In this document: one piece after another, positions 35,356 to 47,041 of the stretch
How positions within the stretch are numbered: the first letter of the stretch is position 1
Layout: each line of letters opens with the position of its first letter
Assembly (NCBI GenBank): GCA_950106755.1
Contig: OX467084.1
Coordinates: forward strand, 30,011,213-30,075,212
Direction: 5' to 3'
From: Climacium dendroides
Lineage: Eukaryota; Streptophyta; Bryopsida; Hypnales; Climaciaceae
DNA length: 64,000 nucleotides
Notes under the pieces: model-generated
What the model was told of the DNA's origin: nothing
The model's database searches: none
What the model saw: the letters and a program-made list of their open reading frames with translations, nothing else
Program-made: the position numbers and the translations under genes

Positions 35356-35790
35356 CCCCTAAATGCCCAAGGCACCAAATTTTGGTGTCCACAATACTTT
35401 GAAATTAAATAAAACCTAACCAATTTTCTATTTTTAATTAGACAAAATTAGACAAACTTTTTAAAAATTTAGCATCTAAAATTCCAAAAATTATATTTCA
35501 AAATCATATTTTAAATATAATTTTAGCATCTAAAATATGATTTTGAAAATGATTGATTATGATTTTTCTATTCAAGATTTTGTGCAAGGGCATCCATTGC
35601 AATCTCAACTTTCCATAGTATTGAGGGCTCTTGGAAAGCAACCTCAAATACACTAGATCTTAGTGGGAGAAATCACATTAGAAATTCATCTTTTAAAAAT
35701 TGTAGAGTAGCTTTTGAGAAGCCATAAATTGATTGGGATTACACATGTTTGGTCCTTTATCCTCATATTTTTTTAGTGACCAACTTTTTA
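35356..35790 (+). mobile_element. TTAA-flanked element, left part (copy 2 of the 'AATGCCCAAGG' family)
   Basis: TTAA (35352-35355) precedes CCCCTAAATGCCCAAGGCAC. The next 430 bp align in order with 3901-4290. An internal inverted pair, ATTTTAGCATCTAAAATT / ATTTTAGCATCTAAAATAT (35467 and 35520), is an extra local duplication. No right end was found. Confidence 0.6.
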
Positions 35791-35989
35791 ATATTTGGCT
35801 TCAAATCACTTTCACAGTTTTAACACCTTCACCCTCATGATCAAACAATATAGTTTTTTAATCCACAAGTGATACTATTGTGTTTTCTTTTCCCATGTGA
35901 TTTTTAACATATCTAGTTTGAATTCGTATTTGCATGGTTACCATTCAAAGTGAATTGATACAACTTATCAAAATGGTGTTGCCTTTCTT

Positions 35990-36860
35990 TTTATTGGTTG
36001 TTGTTGGTTGGTTTGGTTCCATTTAGAGCAAATTCGTAGAAGCTCCCCCAAGGCCTTGGGGTTTTGGGTTTTTGGGTTGAGTTAGTAGGACAACTGCGTT
36101 TGAGTAGGTCAGTGCAGTAACCCGGCCATGAGGAGGCAGATGGATGGCTTCCAGCGCCTTGGGCGTGGCTCCCCAAGTGGGCCGGCTTCCCGAGTTCTGG
36201 AGGTGTGTGCCCTCCACCAGATGATAAGTTAACATGATGCCCTTCCGGCAGAGTGCACCCTGTGAGCCTGTGACAGGGGGCGGGCGGGAAGAAGACAAGT
36301 TTCTGGGAATGCAGCTGGCAGGGCTCCATGTGCGGAGCATTTGTGGGTGTGGGGTGCAAATGGGACGACTGATGTCCAAAGGTTTGGTGACAATAGCAAC
36401 TGAATCTCAGGGGAAGGAAAGAGAAGGGGGGAAGGCTGCAGCAGATGCCCCCATTTGCTGGCTGGCATAATGGAATGGGGCCTTCGTCCAGCCAGCCTGG
36501 ATGCTGCATCCACACCAAGGACCTGGTGGACAGACTCCGTCGTCCCACAACTGAGGGAGCTTGCAGTATGGATGATAATCATCACCAGGGCCTGGAGCAG
36601 GCACAAATGAAAGCTTGGACACAGGGAGAATAAAGGCTTTCTGTGTCTGAGGATCATCAGAAAGCAGTATGGGCATGGCTCGTGAAGGCTTGGTAAGACT
36701 AAGCATTTGACAGTGTTTTTGACACTTTTGGGTTGAAAACACTGCTGCTGGTCAAACAGTGTCAAAGAAGTGTCAAAAACAGAATTAATGGACAAAATGG
36801 AGGGCACATTTGTACACCCACCCAGCCTTGGGGAAGGCTTGTAGGACTACACAATGGAAA
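35990..36860. other. GC-rich block of unknown origin
   Basis: A sharp GC rise starts near 36010 and ends near 36850 in AT-rich surroundings. The minus strand has three overlapping long open frames (up to 192 codons, 36229-36807), and the plus strand is open at 36234-36470 (78 codons). The products are Pro/Ser/His-rich or Gly/Glu-rich and match no family I know. Simultaneous openness in several frames is a sign of base composition and not of coding. A CAGTGTTTTTGACACTTTTG / GTGTCAAAGAAGTGTCAAAA inverted word pair sits at 36711-36778. It may be a retroelement or gene fragment inserted from elsewhere. Confidence 0.4.
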
Positions 36861-36959
36861 TTGGGTTTAAATATGGTTTCTATTATCAATGAACTATAAA
36901 AATTTATGTTGGATCTTGTTAATAGTGAAAATTGGCTTCTAAATTCTCCTTAAAATTAA

Positions 36960-37500
36960 GAAATGAATTTTGATTTGGGCACCCAATTAGAAAGAAAAAA
37001 AATACATTTCCAAGAAGGGATACATCTTCGCACCTTTTGTCAATGTTCGAAAAGACCCATTCAAAATTGACTTTGTCATTTATTTTTTTTCATTCAGTCA
37101 CCATTTGGTTCTTTATTCCTTTTAGGGGTAACTCATCATGCCTCACTTGTTTCTCTTCAGAGACAGACTTCATCAAAGTTGTGGCAGTCACAAATAGTGG
37201 CACATCCCACTTTTGCCAGATATGCGTAACTGTTTTCAATTAGGTTAGCCTATGTTTCCAGCTATTTTAACCTCACACCATTCTCAAAGCCAATCCCCAG
37301 TTGCGTTTTCCTTGGAAATAGTACTGGTAACATGGTACCAACTCCACACTAAATATGCCTCCATTTTTTCTTCGAGCAAGACAAAGTTACTCAGAGATGG
37401 ATTTGGACCCAAAGGGACAAACCATGTGGGCTTTTGAATGCTTTCCAAGAGTTCTGAAAGACGCCCCATTCCAAAAGTACCAGACATGAGCATAAGACTT
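36960..37500 (-). pseudogene. Coding-like relic of unknown family
   Basis: On the minus strand, 37225 down to about 36920 reads continuously apart from one TGA: THIWQKWDVPLFVTATTLMK, then SVSEEKQVRHDELPLKGIKN, a stop, then KVNFEWVFSNIDK. Upstream, 37493-37284 is open in another frame (SELLESIQKPTWFVPLGPNP, then YLVWSWYHVTSTIS). The residue usage looks like a soluble protein, unlike the Phe/Lys/Asn-rich chance frames around it. A frameshift and several stops separate the two parts. I do not recognise the family; a retroelement gag or a decayed plant gene are both possible. Confidence 0.35.
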
Positions 37501-37868
37501 CAACAGAATTAGGTGGTCGCATGGCAGTGAGGCTCATTCTACATGGATTGAGGAACTGTAAGTATCAATCCACCACGTCACCCAAATTTGGTGGAAGAAA
37601 TGGACTCCTACACCAGGTGTATATTTGCCAATAGCTTTCTGGTTTTGTTTTTCTTATTGTTGAAGCCTTCGAGGTCATTATCATTTCATGTGGAAGCTGC
37701 TGTGTTGCCACACAGGTTTTGCTTGACAAGGAAGGCAATCAAGTGATCTAAGCAAAGGATATGCATGAAATGCAGGTATTCCTAGTGGGACCACAAAGAG
37801 CAAGGTCTACGCCATAACTTATTTGATCTTACTTCCCTTCCTTACCAGATATGCTCCAGGTTACCTAC
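37500..37868. other. Moderately GC-rich DNA between the relic and the 37.9-kb element
   Basis: It appears to belong to the same compositional block as 37000-37500. No frame is convincingly open. Confidence 0.35.
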
Positions 37869-37872
37869 TTAA

Positions 37873-39762
37873 CCCCTAAAGGACCGTTTGTCTCCCGGGG
37901 GACAATTTGGATCCGGGTAGGTTTCTATTGTCTCAATTTGTAGTGAATTTTCTTGAATTTTTTTGAGGTTGTGGAGTTTGCTAAGAGCTTTGTGAACATA
38001 TATAGTTTTTGTTTCAATCGGTGACCAAGAGAAAAAGTTATGGCACAATAAGCCAAAAACAAAAATCAATAGGCAGCACAAAAAAAATTAGAAAAAGTCC
38101 AAATATATTTTTAAAATACATTTTCCTAAAATCTTATATTTTTGTCTACATTTAAAGCTTTGATTCATTCCATTTGGACTAGTTTCGAGAAAGCTATGGA
38201 CAATCTTAGTTTTTTGGACAATCTAAGCATCTTCTTGGAAAAAAAATTTATATGATTCATTTTTTAATGCAATTTTTACAATTTTCCAAAAAAAATTTTT
38301 AGACAAGGTTAGGCTTGCTTTCTAAAACAATCTCACCACTGGGATTATTGTATGTCAATTCCATTTTAAAGCTATTAATGATTTTGTCTTTTCTTCAATC
38401 TTTAACCCACTTCTACTTAATAAATTTTTAATGAGTGAAAATTATGTGTTTTTTTGTTGAATTTTTTTCCTTAGATTCTCAACTCAACTATTTATCATAA
38501 AAACTTAGAAAATCAAAATTAACAATGCAAAAATTTATAGTTAAAAAGATTCAAAGCCAAAAAATCTAGTCATGCAAGTTGCAAAAAAACTTGTTTTCTT
38601 CACTTTGGATGCAAATATCTTGCAATCTATGCGGTCAAATTTGATGAAATTTTTACCACATGTTCTCAAACAAGTTAACCCCAAAGTGACATTCAATATC
38701 CAGGGTTCAAAAACATCATTGCTTTTGAAGCTCTATAGGTGTAGATATCTTCAAGTTATACAAATCTCAACCATACAATCTTATAGTGTATATGTTTTAG
38801 ATGATATGTACAAAATTTGAAGTCATCTGACCATATAGATTGTAAGAGCATAATGTTTTAGTGTCAAAAATAGATGCTAAAATTTTCCCCAAAACACATT
38901 TGGATGTGAAATTTGTTTTCTAAACCTACTCAAATGAAAAAACTTTACACTACAAAATGATTCAAAACTAGTATACAAACACATTGGTGAATTTTTTTTT
39001 CATTCAATCAACTCATTGTGTCTAAAAAACAGCTTTGAAATGTCAAAAAACAACAAGAGAAATTGCAAAAAACACATCTAAGGCTGAACTTCCTCCTCCT
39101 CGAATGCTTTTCACTCATTCATTACTTCTTGGATTGACATGAGAAACTTTACACTACAAAATGAAAAAACTTTACACTTTATTGAAAATGGACTTTGTAT
39201 GAGGAAGAAATAGGCCGCCGAAGTTCACTCTACTCCCAAAATGCCAGGATGTTGAACTTCGAATTGCTCCCAAACATTCACAACAACTTGGATTGACATA
39301 AAAATTTTACCACAATAACTAGACTTCAAGGGGAACAAAATCCAAATTTTTTTTTTATTGAAAATGAATGTTTTACAAAAGAGATCCAAGCCCCTAAAGT
39401 TGCAGCCCTAAATGCAATTTGGTGAACTCAAATTGAAGCTATGAAATTCAATTGACCCCCCAAAACTCAGTACATCTTGGATTGATCTGAAATATTTGTT
39501 ACTCAAACTAGAGGAGAAAACACAACTTTCCCAACAAGTTTTTATTGAATTTGGACCTTGGATGCAAAAGTTACAACACTTTGAACTGGACTTCAAATTG
39601 TGTGACAACACTTTCTGTCCTCTTTGTCATTTTGGGGTTAAGTACAAGATCCTACATTTAGATTTTGAAAAAACATATTTTTTTGGTTTTCTTAGATGAA
39701 CATAGCAGAAGTGGTAGTTCTAAGTGGTTTTTGATAGAAAACACCCTTGGGGGCTTTAGGGG
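37873..39762 (+). mobile_element. Longest TTAA-type element (1,890 bp)
   Basis: It is flanked by exact TTAA at 37869-37872 and 39763-39766. It starts CCCCTAAAGGACCGTTTGTC and ends GGGCTTTAGGGG. Its two ends align with those of the 565-bp element at 57881-58445: the left side shares TTTCAATCGGTG and AAGCTTTGATTCATTCCATT, the right side AGAAGTGGTAGTT. The small one therefore looks like an internally deleted relative. The interior has only short frames (the longest about 82 codons, 38572-38820) and no transposase motif. Internal direct repeats of 'ACTTTACACTACAAAATGA' occur near 38945 and 39145. Confidence 0.8.
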
Positions 39763-39799
39763 TTAAGGGTCCAAACAATCAGCTCAAAATATCAAATAT

Positions 39800-40870
39800 A
39801 AGTTTGGCACTTGTCAATGATTATTTAAGTTATTGGTTTTTGGACCTTTCATATAGAATTTCCAAGTTGGGTTCATGATGTAAGTCTGTGATCTAAACCC
39901 AATGAAGACTCTGAGGACTAAAAGTGTCTAATGAATGACTTTTAAGGAAATATTAGAACAAAGAATGGATGTATTGTGAGTGTTTTCCAATTGGACTTTC
40001 AAGCAATGAACAAATATTTCCTATCTATAAATTCTTAGAGGTTCAAATTTCAACAGAAATAATGTTAGAGTTTAGATATAAAGTTGCCTAAAATCAAATT
40101 GTAACTACTTCAAAATGTAGAATATGGTCTGCCCATTCCAAAATGGTAAAAATCTTAAAAATTGAACATTCCTACCAAAAGTTATAGGCAGATGAAGTTT
40201 TGGTTCTCAATGAATCTAGAAAACTTCACCCATCCAATATTATGGCCTTGTGGTCCAAATTGACTTTTCTCTTTGAGGTTTTGTTCAAGGTTGTGGAGAG
40301 ATTTACAAGTTCTTGTTTCAATCTAATTGGATGAACCTAATTTCTTTTCATCTAAAATTAAGTCTTTTAAAGATTAAACTTCATCCTACTCTAACTTCGT
40401 TAATTTTATCCAAATTTGAAGTATGAATTGTTTATGGACCCCCCCCCAAAAAAAAAAATCTCTATAGGAATTTGAATTTAAGATTGTGATTTGAAAAGCT
40501 TTTGAGGGACTCACTTGCACTCCTAGTTTATAGTATCTATGCTAGATTTTTAAAATCTATAGTTAATAATTTATATATCCTAGACACTTTATGTTGTAGA
40601 AGACTAAATTGAACTTTAGAATGGTAAGGAACTTCGTATTTATACTTTCCTAGCAAAATTTATAGGCAAAATAAGTTTTGATTTTAATTTGCCCTAGACT
40701 TCATTCATTAGTTTATATTAGCCCATTTGTTCAAATTAACTTTATTTTTGAGGTTTTCTTCTAAATTATATCTAGATTTTAAGGTTATTTTTAACTCTAA
40801 TTGGATAAATTTTTAAATTCTCATCCAAAACTTCAAAACCTACCATAGTAATTATCTTGATAATTTTTAA
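39800..40870 (-). repeat. Satellite-like repeat, inverted orientation, two units
   Basis: Palindromic cores lie near 40195 (CAGATGAAGTTTTGG...AAAACTTCACCCATCC) and, worn, near 40675, about 480 bp apart. Each is preceded by CCTA(C/G)CAAAA(G/T)TTATAGGC and followed by AAATTGACTTTTCTCTTTGAGG or a close variant, the complement of GAGAAAAGTCAATTTG in the 20.7-21.6 kb array. A C9A11 run sits at 40440-40459. Confidence 0.65.
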
Positions 40871-41079
40871 AATTGACACAATAAACTCCCCTCGATAACT
40901 TCATTAATTGCTCCAATAACTATCTTGGTAATCTTGAAAATACCACAATTATTATTCTTGTAATTCTATAATTTTATTTTAGTAAATGACGTAGAATGAA
41001 TTGATCTTATTGTGTTAATATCAATGACTTCACCTCTTACCTTGTGCCAAGATCTATCAATGCTATAAAAACATCAAAA

Positions 41080-41440
41080 ACTTTTTGCAAAATAATTTTG
41101 AAAACAATTGTTTAACTTCAAATCTTCAAACCTTTGTAATTTTTTGCAATTTGTTAGTTTTTGACAATTTTGTTGTTTTGGGAAAGCTCTAATGGTTCCT
41201 AACACACTTGACAAATAAAAATAAGACATTAAGAATATTTCACATGAAAATTCAGCAACACTCAAAAACTTCATTCAAAAACTTCAAACCTCTATAACTT
41301 TCTCACTATTTGTCAATTTTTGACAACTTTGTTCTTTTTAGAAAGCTCTAATAGTTTTTGACACTTTCAAAAATTAAAAATAAAGCATTAGAAAGATCTT
41401 GCACCAAAATTTAGCACAAATCCAACAATTCCAATGACTC
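41080..41440 (+). repeat. Tandem duplication, about 165-bp unit
   Basis: The words AACTTCAAA...CTTTGTAA, GTCAATTTTTGACAACTTTG and GAAAGCTCTAATAG recur in the same order in two adjacent units (about 41090-41265 and 41270-41435) with moderate divergence. Confidence 0.6.
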
Positions 41441-42040
41441 TCAAGGTCTCTTTCACAACTTTCTTCAAAACATACAAATTGCAATTCTTGTTTATTTTCT
41501 TTGAAATAAGTTGCAAACTAAAGCTCACATTGAAATGCTCATGTCAACTACTTACTAAACTCTTTTTAATCTCTCAAATGAACATTTTCTTAGTCAAAAG
41601 CTTTGCCGTCACATAGGCTTTCATGATAAAGACTAGTAGAAAAGAAGAATTAAAACTTTGAAAACACCTACGATGTCATGAGCATAGTCAAAGTTTTGCC
41701 ATTAGTGTAGAAATATGACTCGGAATGTATGAAACAAATAGAGAGACTTGACAAGGACCTTAATTTTGCATATCAAGGCTCTAGGGAGAATACTCAACAA
41801 ATTGGTATTTCTACACAAATAGCTCATGCAAAATCAATAAATACAAGACAATATCCTACTACTAGATAATTCCAACTAGTGGCATTGCAAAAATTCAACC
41901 AGAATTCTCTAGGGTTAATATTAAAACAAAATCTAAGCAAATTAGAAGGCTCCAATTAATAGCATTGCCATAATTTTGTCGAATCTTTTCTAGGATTAGT
42001 ATCAAATGGTTAGGCAAAGCAAAAACACAAGGAAAGAAAA
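41440..42040. repeat. AT-rich DNA with a short diverged duplication
   Basis: The stretch 41868-41930 (TCCAACTAGTGGCATTGC...TTCTCTAGGG) is repeated with changes at 41945-42010 (TCCAATTAATAGCATTGCC...TTTTCTAGGA). No gene is supported. Confidence 0.45.
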
Positions 42041-43310
42041 CAAGCTTTGAAGGGACCTCAATGTCCTTCAAAGCAAGCTCTAACAACAACAACAAATTTG
42101 CACAATGGCTTTAAAAACATCAAACTAGCAAAAATTGGCCGAATTGGCTAAAATCCACAAGTATGGGCTTTAGCAATCAAAGAAGGGGTGGTTTGGGGAG
42201 AGAAGAGGTGGACTTATATGCATTTTTAAAAGGCCTCCCCTACTCCTTTAACCTCAAGAGTTTTCTAGAACTAACCACTAATTACTAAAATAAGTCAAAT
42301 TTATTTCTAACTTATTTCTAACTTTTGGAGAATAACTCCAAATGACAAACAAATTATGCTAGTGTCTTCAAAAGTCTCAAATTAGCGAAGCAAACATGCA
42401 AAAATTCTATTTTTAAGTCATTCAGACTCATAAAAGACGGGAATTGCGAAAATGAAGAATTTTCACAAATTTTGACTTGTTTGAAGTTTTTAAAGGATTT
42501 TAGAGAGAGAGTAAAAAAAGACTTTTCTTTAGCTTCATTTAGCCACAAGCTTTGTATTTCAAAAGCTTATGGAATACAATCAACGTATCAAATTTGTTTA
42601 AATTTTGCCTAAATTTGTAGTAGCTACTAGTTTGGATACTTGGTGTTGGAATGTTTTGAAACTTGTCAGAGTGTGTTCATATTACCAAAAAAATGTCCTA
42701 CATATTGGTCTGTTTTGTAAATAATTAGGAAAAATTTCGAACACATCTAAAATTTTAAAAATTCTCCAACTATTTCCAAAAATTTGGAAAATTTTCATTA
42801 GTGCCATTTCTAAATATCCAAAAAAAATTCATGGAAAAGTTTTTGAAAAAATAAAACATTTACACATATTAGTAAATAGAAAAAATCAATCCCAAATTGA
42901 GAGTGTCAAAAAAGTAGGAGCAAAGTGCCAAAAGTCAAGAAAATCAAAACAAACTATTGAATTGTCCAAATTCTAAAATTAAATTATTTTGGCACCCAAG
43001 TACCAAATCTGACATAGAAGTATGGTATCCTAATTTTTATTGGAATTTTATCATAGGTTAAGTAGTTTTTAAAAATTATCAAGGTTGGTTAAGCATTTGA
43101 TCTTCTGAAATCCTTACTTCTACTATTTTGAAAAATCTAAACCAATGGTTAATCTCTAAAGGGTCCTAGACATTTAGTGCAAGCTCATTTTATTACTTTG
43201 CACTTGTTCCAAGAAGGCTTATAATTTATTACCTTCTACGAAATTAAGTAGTTTAAGAATCTTTTGACTAGAGGGGAATCTTAATGAATTGATTCCATTG
43301 TTGGACTCTT
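42040..43310 (+). repeat. Dispersed repeat R, copy 2
   Basis: It aligns in order with 24200-25150. Examples are AATGTCCTTCAAAG near 42070, CTAGTTTGGATACTTGG near 42626, and GGGGAATCTTAATGAATTG followed by CATTGTTGGACTCTTGG near 43275. Neither copy has an evident coding frame or clean termini. Confidence 0.5.
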
Positions 43311-43698
43311 GGCATGTTTTTATTTTGACAACACTTTCTATAGTCTTGAGGTGTTCTTTTCCTTGTGGTGTTGTATTATTTTCACTTATAAAGCTATCAA
43401 TTTGACTTCTACCTGTACTTTGGAATGACTAGTAACTTGGGTTTGTGTTTGTCACAAGTATACCAAGAACTAAAGAGATTTTACTCCTATTTTACCTTAA
43501 AATTGTTGCATGCACTTGTAGGTTTGGACACTAGTCATAGTTTAAGAAGGTACCCGAGAAGGTATTTACTAGATATTTATAAAGTATTCTTCAACTTAGA
43601 CATCATTTTTACGAGTTAAAGGCATTTAAACAATATATGAGGATGATTTTGGAGTATTTAAAATATTTCAAAATTTTATAAATTGAATACAACATTAG
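43310..43698. other. AT-rich DNA; nothing recognised
   Basis: The 64-codon frame at 43425-43619 has no recognisable content. Confidence 0.4.
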
Positions 43699-43701
43699 TA
43701 T

Positions 43702-44389
43702 CACTAGTAGAAAAACAGTGACTACCATAACAAAAAATTAACAAAAAAGTATTGATATTGTTTGTATCCTCGGTTGCGTTGTCTTAGACAGTATCTAACA
43801 AAAAACTATTGTCCATTTCTTTATGGTGGTCAAGTCAAAAAAATAACAACATTACTTCATTTATAAATTTGCTCAATGAATGGCCGCCACTTGGCAAGCC
43901 AAAAACAAATCCAATACAACACATAGATAGGACTATAAATTAGACTTTATAATTTAATTTTTAAAAATTAAACTTTATAATTCATTTAGAAGAAAAAAGA
44001 TCAATTTCTCTCATAGCTTGGAGATTGGTGATAGAAGAGAGGTGACTTCGGTGATTGAAAAGAAAAGAAGATAAGCTCTTTATACAAATGGAGTAGTAGA
44101 AGGTCGAACAAACCATATGGAATATGTGAATTAAGACTATGAATGATTGACATATCCCATATAGTTTATTTGACCTTTTATTACCCCATTTGTATAAAAA
44201 TTTTGTCTTATCCTCCCTTATATCATCAAAATCACTTCTCTTTTATCACTAGCGTGTGAGAGGCATGTCTTAACTTTGGATGTTGTACTATGTGAATCTA
44301 TAAAAATTAATGACCATTTTATTAGCTTGTACCAAATCAACAAAAAATTGTTAAATTTTTGTTGACTTAGACACCATTTTCTAGTAGTG
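43702..44389. mobile_element. CACTA-type nonautonomous foldback element (688 bp)
   Basis: The left end CACTAGTAGAAAA and the right end (reverse complement CACTACTAGAAAA) match at 12 of 13 positions and have the CACTA signature of the En/Spm superfamily. The 3-bp direct repeat TAT flanks both sides (43699-43701 and 44390-44392), the target size expected for CACTA. The centre is a long inverted repeat: about 44030-44125 pairs with about 44150-44250 (for example ACAAATGGAGTAGTAGAAGG against CCTTTTATTACCCCATTTGT). No transposase is encoded. Confidence 0.85.
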
Positions 44390-44392
44390 TAT

Positions 44393-46811
44393 GCACTTCA
44401 CCTATTACGGTTTGATACTCTTTTTAGTGATTCTGACTTAATAAATATGACAATGAAAGGTAAAATTGAAAATAAAACATTAGATGAGTTTTCAACCTTT
44501 TAGAGGGTTGTGAGTTCTTGGTAGTTTCCAAATCCTACAGAGGGTTGTGACAGCTCTTTGATGTGGGAGAACGACTGCCACATCTGAAAAAAAAAATTTC
44601 AAATATTTTTTTTTTCGTTTCAAGAATGTAATTTTTTTTTTAATTTTTAATTTTTTTGGGGGGAATAGCCATTCACCAAGAACTGTGGGGGGACCAATGT
44701 CGAGAACAGGCCTATAACAATCCTCTTGACCCTAGAAATCATCTAATGATTAGGGATCAAACTTGTTCATCTCAAAATCTAATAATTTTTTTGATGTATT
44801 TGGTAATATGGTTGCAAACTTCTAAAATCAAAAAAGAAAATGTTGGACGAATGGAGATAGAGATGCAAATTGGGTTGAAGTGCCACAATGAATATGCATA
44901 TTTTACAACATGGATACAACACATAATGGTTAAGAGTAGCATCTCTTATCAAATATTTGAATTTTTTCTAAAAAATTTGTTTGTCATATGGTTAAAATAA
45001 AAATATTATGCAAGATTTCCTCTACAAAATGAATTCATTTTTCAAAAATAACCTTTTTAAATAAATTATTTGTTTTTAAGAATATGTTTTGCTAGCCTAA
45101 CCACTGGATATGGTATAGGATTTTGGTGGATGTAATATATCTATTTTTACTACTATTAGTGATGAACATGTTTTTGTGATTACATTGAAATATAGGTTGA
45201 TCATATTGGGCATTTGCAAAGAGCATACTTAGATGTAAGAGTGTCCATGGTTAAAGGGAACTATTGATTTTTAAAGAGTACTTACATCGAGAGAGATTCT
45301 AAGTTTAATATAAAAAATTGGTCAAATAAGCATAGAAAAAGTTTTCCTAGTAGTTGCGAAGTGAATGTTAGTTGATAATAGAATTGTTCTTAAATCCTAC
45401 ATCATTGGATTTTGAGTATAGGTCAATATACATTGGTGAGATATTGAATCAATTTGAATCTTTAGTTAAATTCCAAGACTTCAAACTCAATTATTAACTT
45501 TATTAGCATTAGTTGTGAGTTATGTTAGTAAATTAAGATAAGTAGTCCTATTTTCCAAGAATTCCATTGAACCTCTTTGTAGCACTATATACTAATTGGT
45601 ACGTTGCATACTTTTTTTGTGCATTGCATCAAAAGTAAGTGACAAAATAGAAATGATTATTATCAAAAATTAATTGTCACACAAATAAATAGGAAGGCCA
45701 ACCTTAACTTCTGAAGGATAATTTGTCCAGGAAGTAGCTAATAGAATTAAAATAGGTTTGTCACAACTTCTTGAATAGATCTTAGAACCATCATTTGTTT
45801 CATTTGAGCTACAAACAAGTTCTACTTAAAGATTTGGCGAATTATTGGTGGTTTTAGTGAACTTTGTAGGCAATGATAGCTAACCATTAAATTCTCCTAA
45901 TTCCACTTTAAATTATAGATTGTGACCCCAAAATGCCAATGGTCCTTTTCATTTAGACAAGCCCATTGTAGATGTGATACTATTCACTATACAATGACAT
46001 TCGTAAGCCAAACATTTGGTATAATCTTTACCCTTGTAAAGAGATGTTGTAAAACACAAAATTTCTCATTTATATAATTCAAAGGATTAGTATTCATCAA
46101 TAAATAATATTTCAAGTTTAGTGCCACGTATCATCATTTCAAATGTTGACAATAAATTGTAAAACAACTAAAATGTCAAGAAAAAGTTTATTTTTCATAG
46201 TGGCTAACTCAAATATTTTTAACGCAAATAAAAATCGGACTTAAAAATCTTTCTCATAGGCATCTTGAAGCTTGTAAAAATGAGCAATAAATGATGAGTT
46301 TTTGTTCTCTTCAAAGCAATAAACAACTCAAAGCTATTGTACTAAAATTCCAACAAATCTTCCAATGTAAAAACTAGGTACTCATTCAAATGGTAATTTG
46401 AAATACAAAACCTAGCTTCATAGGTGAAATCTTGAGGACAAAGAAATTGATAACAGAAAGTTGGACTATAGTTGAGTATTGGAGATGTTCTATATAAGAT
46501 TTCTTGAAAACCAAGACCTTCATGCTATTTTTAGATTTAAAGAGTAAAGATTTACTACAATATTTAATAACACAAACTCTTGTAAAGAAACATTTTTTTG
46601 ATGTTCTTGTAGAAAGCTCTAAAAAATAATTAGCAAACAAAATGGTATATAAAATGTGACTGCAAGTTCAAACTAACATATTGACAATAATATGTTAATG
46701 TGTTGTTATAATGCCCTATGAATCCTAAACATCCATATTTTGGAAGCTAAATTTCTTTTGGATTATTTCATTGCTTTTATAGACAAAAATAAATCAAACC
46801 TTAGATGTAAG
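44393..46811. other. AT-rich DNA with homopolymer runs; no gene
   Basis: Long A, T and G runs occupy 44587-44663, directly after an inverted word pair GATGTGGGAGAACGACTGCCACATC (44559-44583). The plus frame 44656-45000 (114 codons) starts inside a homopolymer and has no recognisable family. The rest is plain AT-rich DNA. Confidence 0.4.
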
Positions 46812-46815
46812 TTAA

Positions 46816-47037
46816 CCCTATTAACATCATTGTAGACACTCAATGTTCAATTGATGACAAAGAATCCTTCTATTTAAGATAAAAGTACAAATGATTATTT
46901 CTAGAATTTTGTTTAAAAAAGGGAGGTCTTGCACAATAGTTTGACTTCCAAAGAATGTTCTTGATTTTTTTTAAGCACATGATTTACTCTATACCAAAAA
47001 AGATGATTTCCACGGTGACTAATGCATTTCTTCAATG
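46816..47037. mobile_element. TTAA MITE-B copy 2 (222 bp)
   Basis: It is flanked by TTAA at 46812-46815 and 47038-47041. It starts CCCTATTAACATC. The interior aligns with 9705-9914 and 55724-55944 (GTTTGACTTCCAAAGAATG, then GATGATTTCCACGGTGACTA). The right end is worn (TTCAATG). The minus-strand frame 46913-47218 overlaps the repeat and is not supported as a gene. Confidence 0.75.
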
Positions 47038-47041
47038 TTAA

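Noticed and set aside
36229..36807. 192-codon minus-strand frame, the longest in the window
   Set aside because: Two other frames on the same strand and one on the opposite strand are open over the same GC-rich DNA, residues are Pro/Ser/His-heavy, and no domain is visible. It is kept only as part of the block of unknown origin.
44656..45000. 114-codon plus-strand frame after the G/T homopolymers
   Set aside because: The start lies at the edge of a homopolymer tract, composition equals background, and no motif is seen.
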